NCBI RefSeq assembly: GCF_000151665.1 | Contig: NW_013171825.1 | Coordinates: 93,093-121,465 of the forward strand | Origin: Blastocystis hominis | Taxonomy: Eukaryota > Sar > Bigyra > Opalinata > Blastocystidae | DNA: 28,373 nucleotides | Direction of reading: 5' to 3' | Shown: positions 28,360 to 28,373 of the stretch, in pieces | How the letters are laid out: each line of letters begins with the position of its first letter | Position numbering within the stretch: the stretch's first letter is position 1 | Position numbers and translations under genes: made by a program | The notes under the pieces: generated by a model | What the model was told of the DNA's origin: nothing | Seen by the model: the letters and a program-made list of their open reading frames with translations, nothing else | Databases searched by the model: none

Positions 28360-28373
28360 TCGTTTTTTATTAC

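Noticed and set aside
1-28373. tRNA and rRNA genes
   Set aside because: I looked for GGTTCGA-type T-loops with matching stems and for conserved rRNA segments and found none convincing; GTTCGAAC at about 12257 is coding sequence.

Overview
The window is nuclear DNA of a small-genome eukaryote, most likely Blastocystis or a close opalinate stramenopile. I could place about 30 introns by eye. Nearly all are 28-35 bp (longest 39), begin GT and end AG, and are invisible unless reading frames are followed across them. Several genes end a few bases upstream of a TGTTTGTT motif. The TRAPPC3 gene has no encoded stop at its expected end: its last codon is followed by TG, so the stop would be TGA made by polyadenylation. 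Micro-introns, TGTTTGTT and poly(A)-made stops together are the published hallmarks of Blastocystis. The species call is inference; the gene structures are read from the sequence.

Layout. 1-3722 is an AT-rich desert around one reverse-strand three-exon gene for a membrane-anchored fucosyltransferase-like enzyme (1865-3269). 3723-12027 is a retroelement island. It holds a 5'-truncated non-LTR retrotransposon on the reverse strand (about 3723-6180) and a second, forward copy (about 7084-12027) that is frameshifted, internally deleted and carries a 77-bp inverted piece of the element's own 3' end. The two copies share about 900 bp in opposite orientation, and both end in TTTG-type tails. 12254-16366 is one long reverse-strand gene for a protein with MORN-like repeats in its first half and a very large multi-pass membrane region in its second half. 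16367-17470 is AT-rich with no gene seen.

17471-28373 is compact and gene dense. In order: a previously hidden four-exon bHLH transcription factor (reverse), TRAPPC3/Bet3 (forward, sharing a 59-bp divergent promoter), SUMO (forward, starting 23 bp after the TRAPPC3 poly(A) motif), an eleven-exon SH3 adaptor (forward), a five-exon protein with two methyltransferase-like domains and an Arg/Asp-rich tail (reverse), a five-exon cysteine-rich zinc-finger protein with a poly-alanine and Pro/Ser/Thr-rich tail (forward), and a Glu/Lys/Arg repeat protein (reverse) encoded by dozens of 24-bp repeats.

The genes do not form one pathway. They are a mix of housekeeping functions (vesicle tethering, SUMO modification, RNA or small-molecule methylation, endocytic or cytoskeletal adaptor, transcription) packed tail to tail or head to head with gaps of 25-500 bp, beside a repeat-rich, gene-poor segment.
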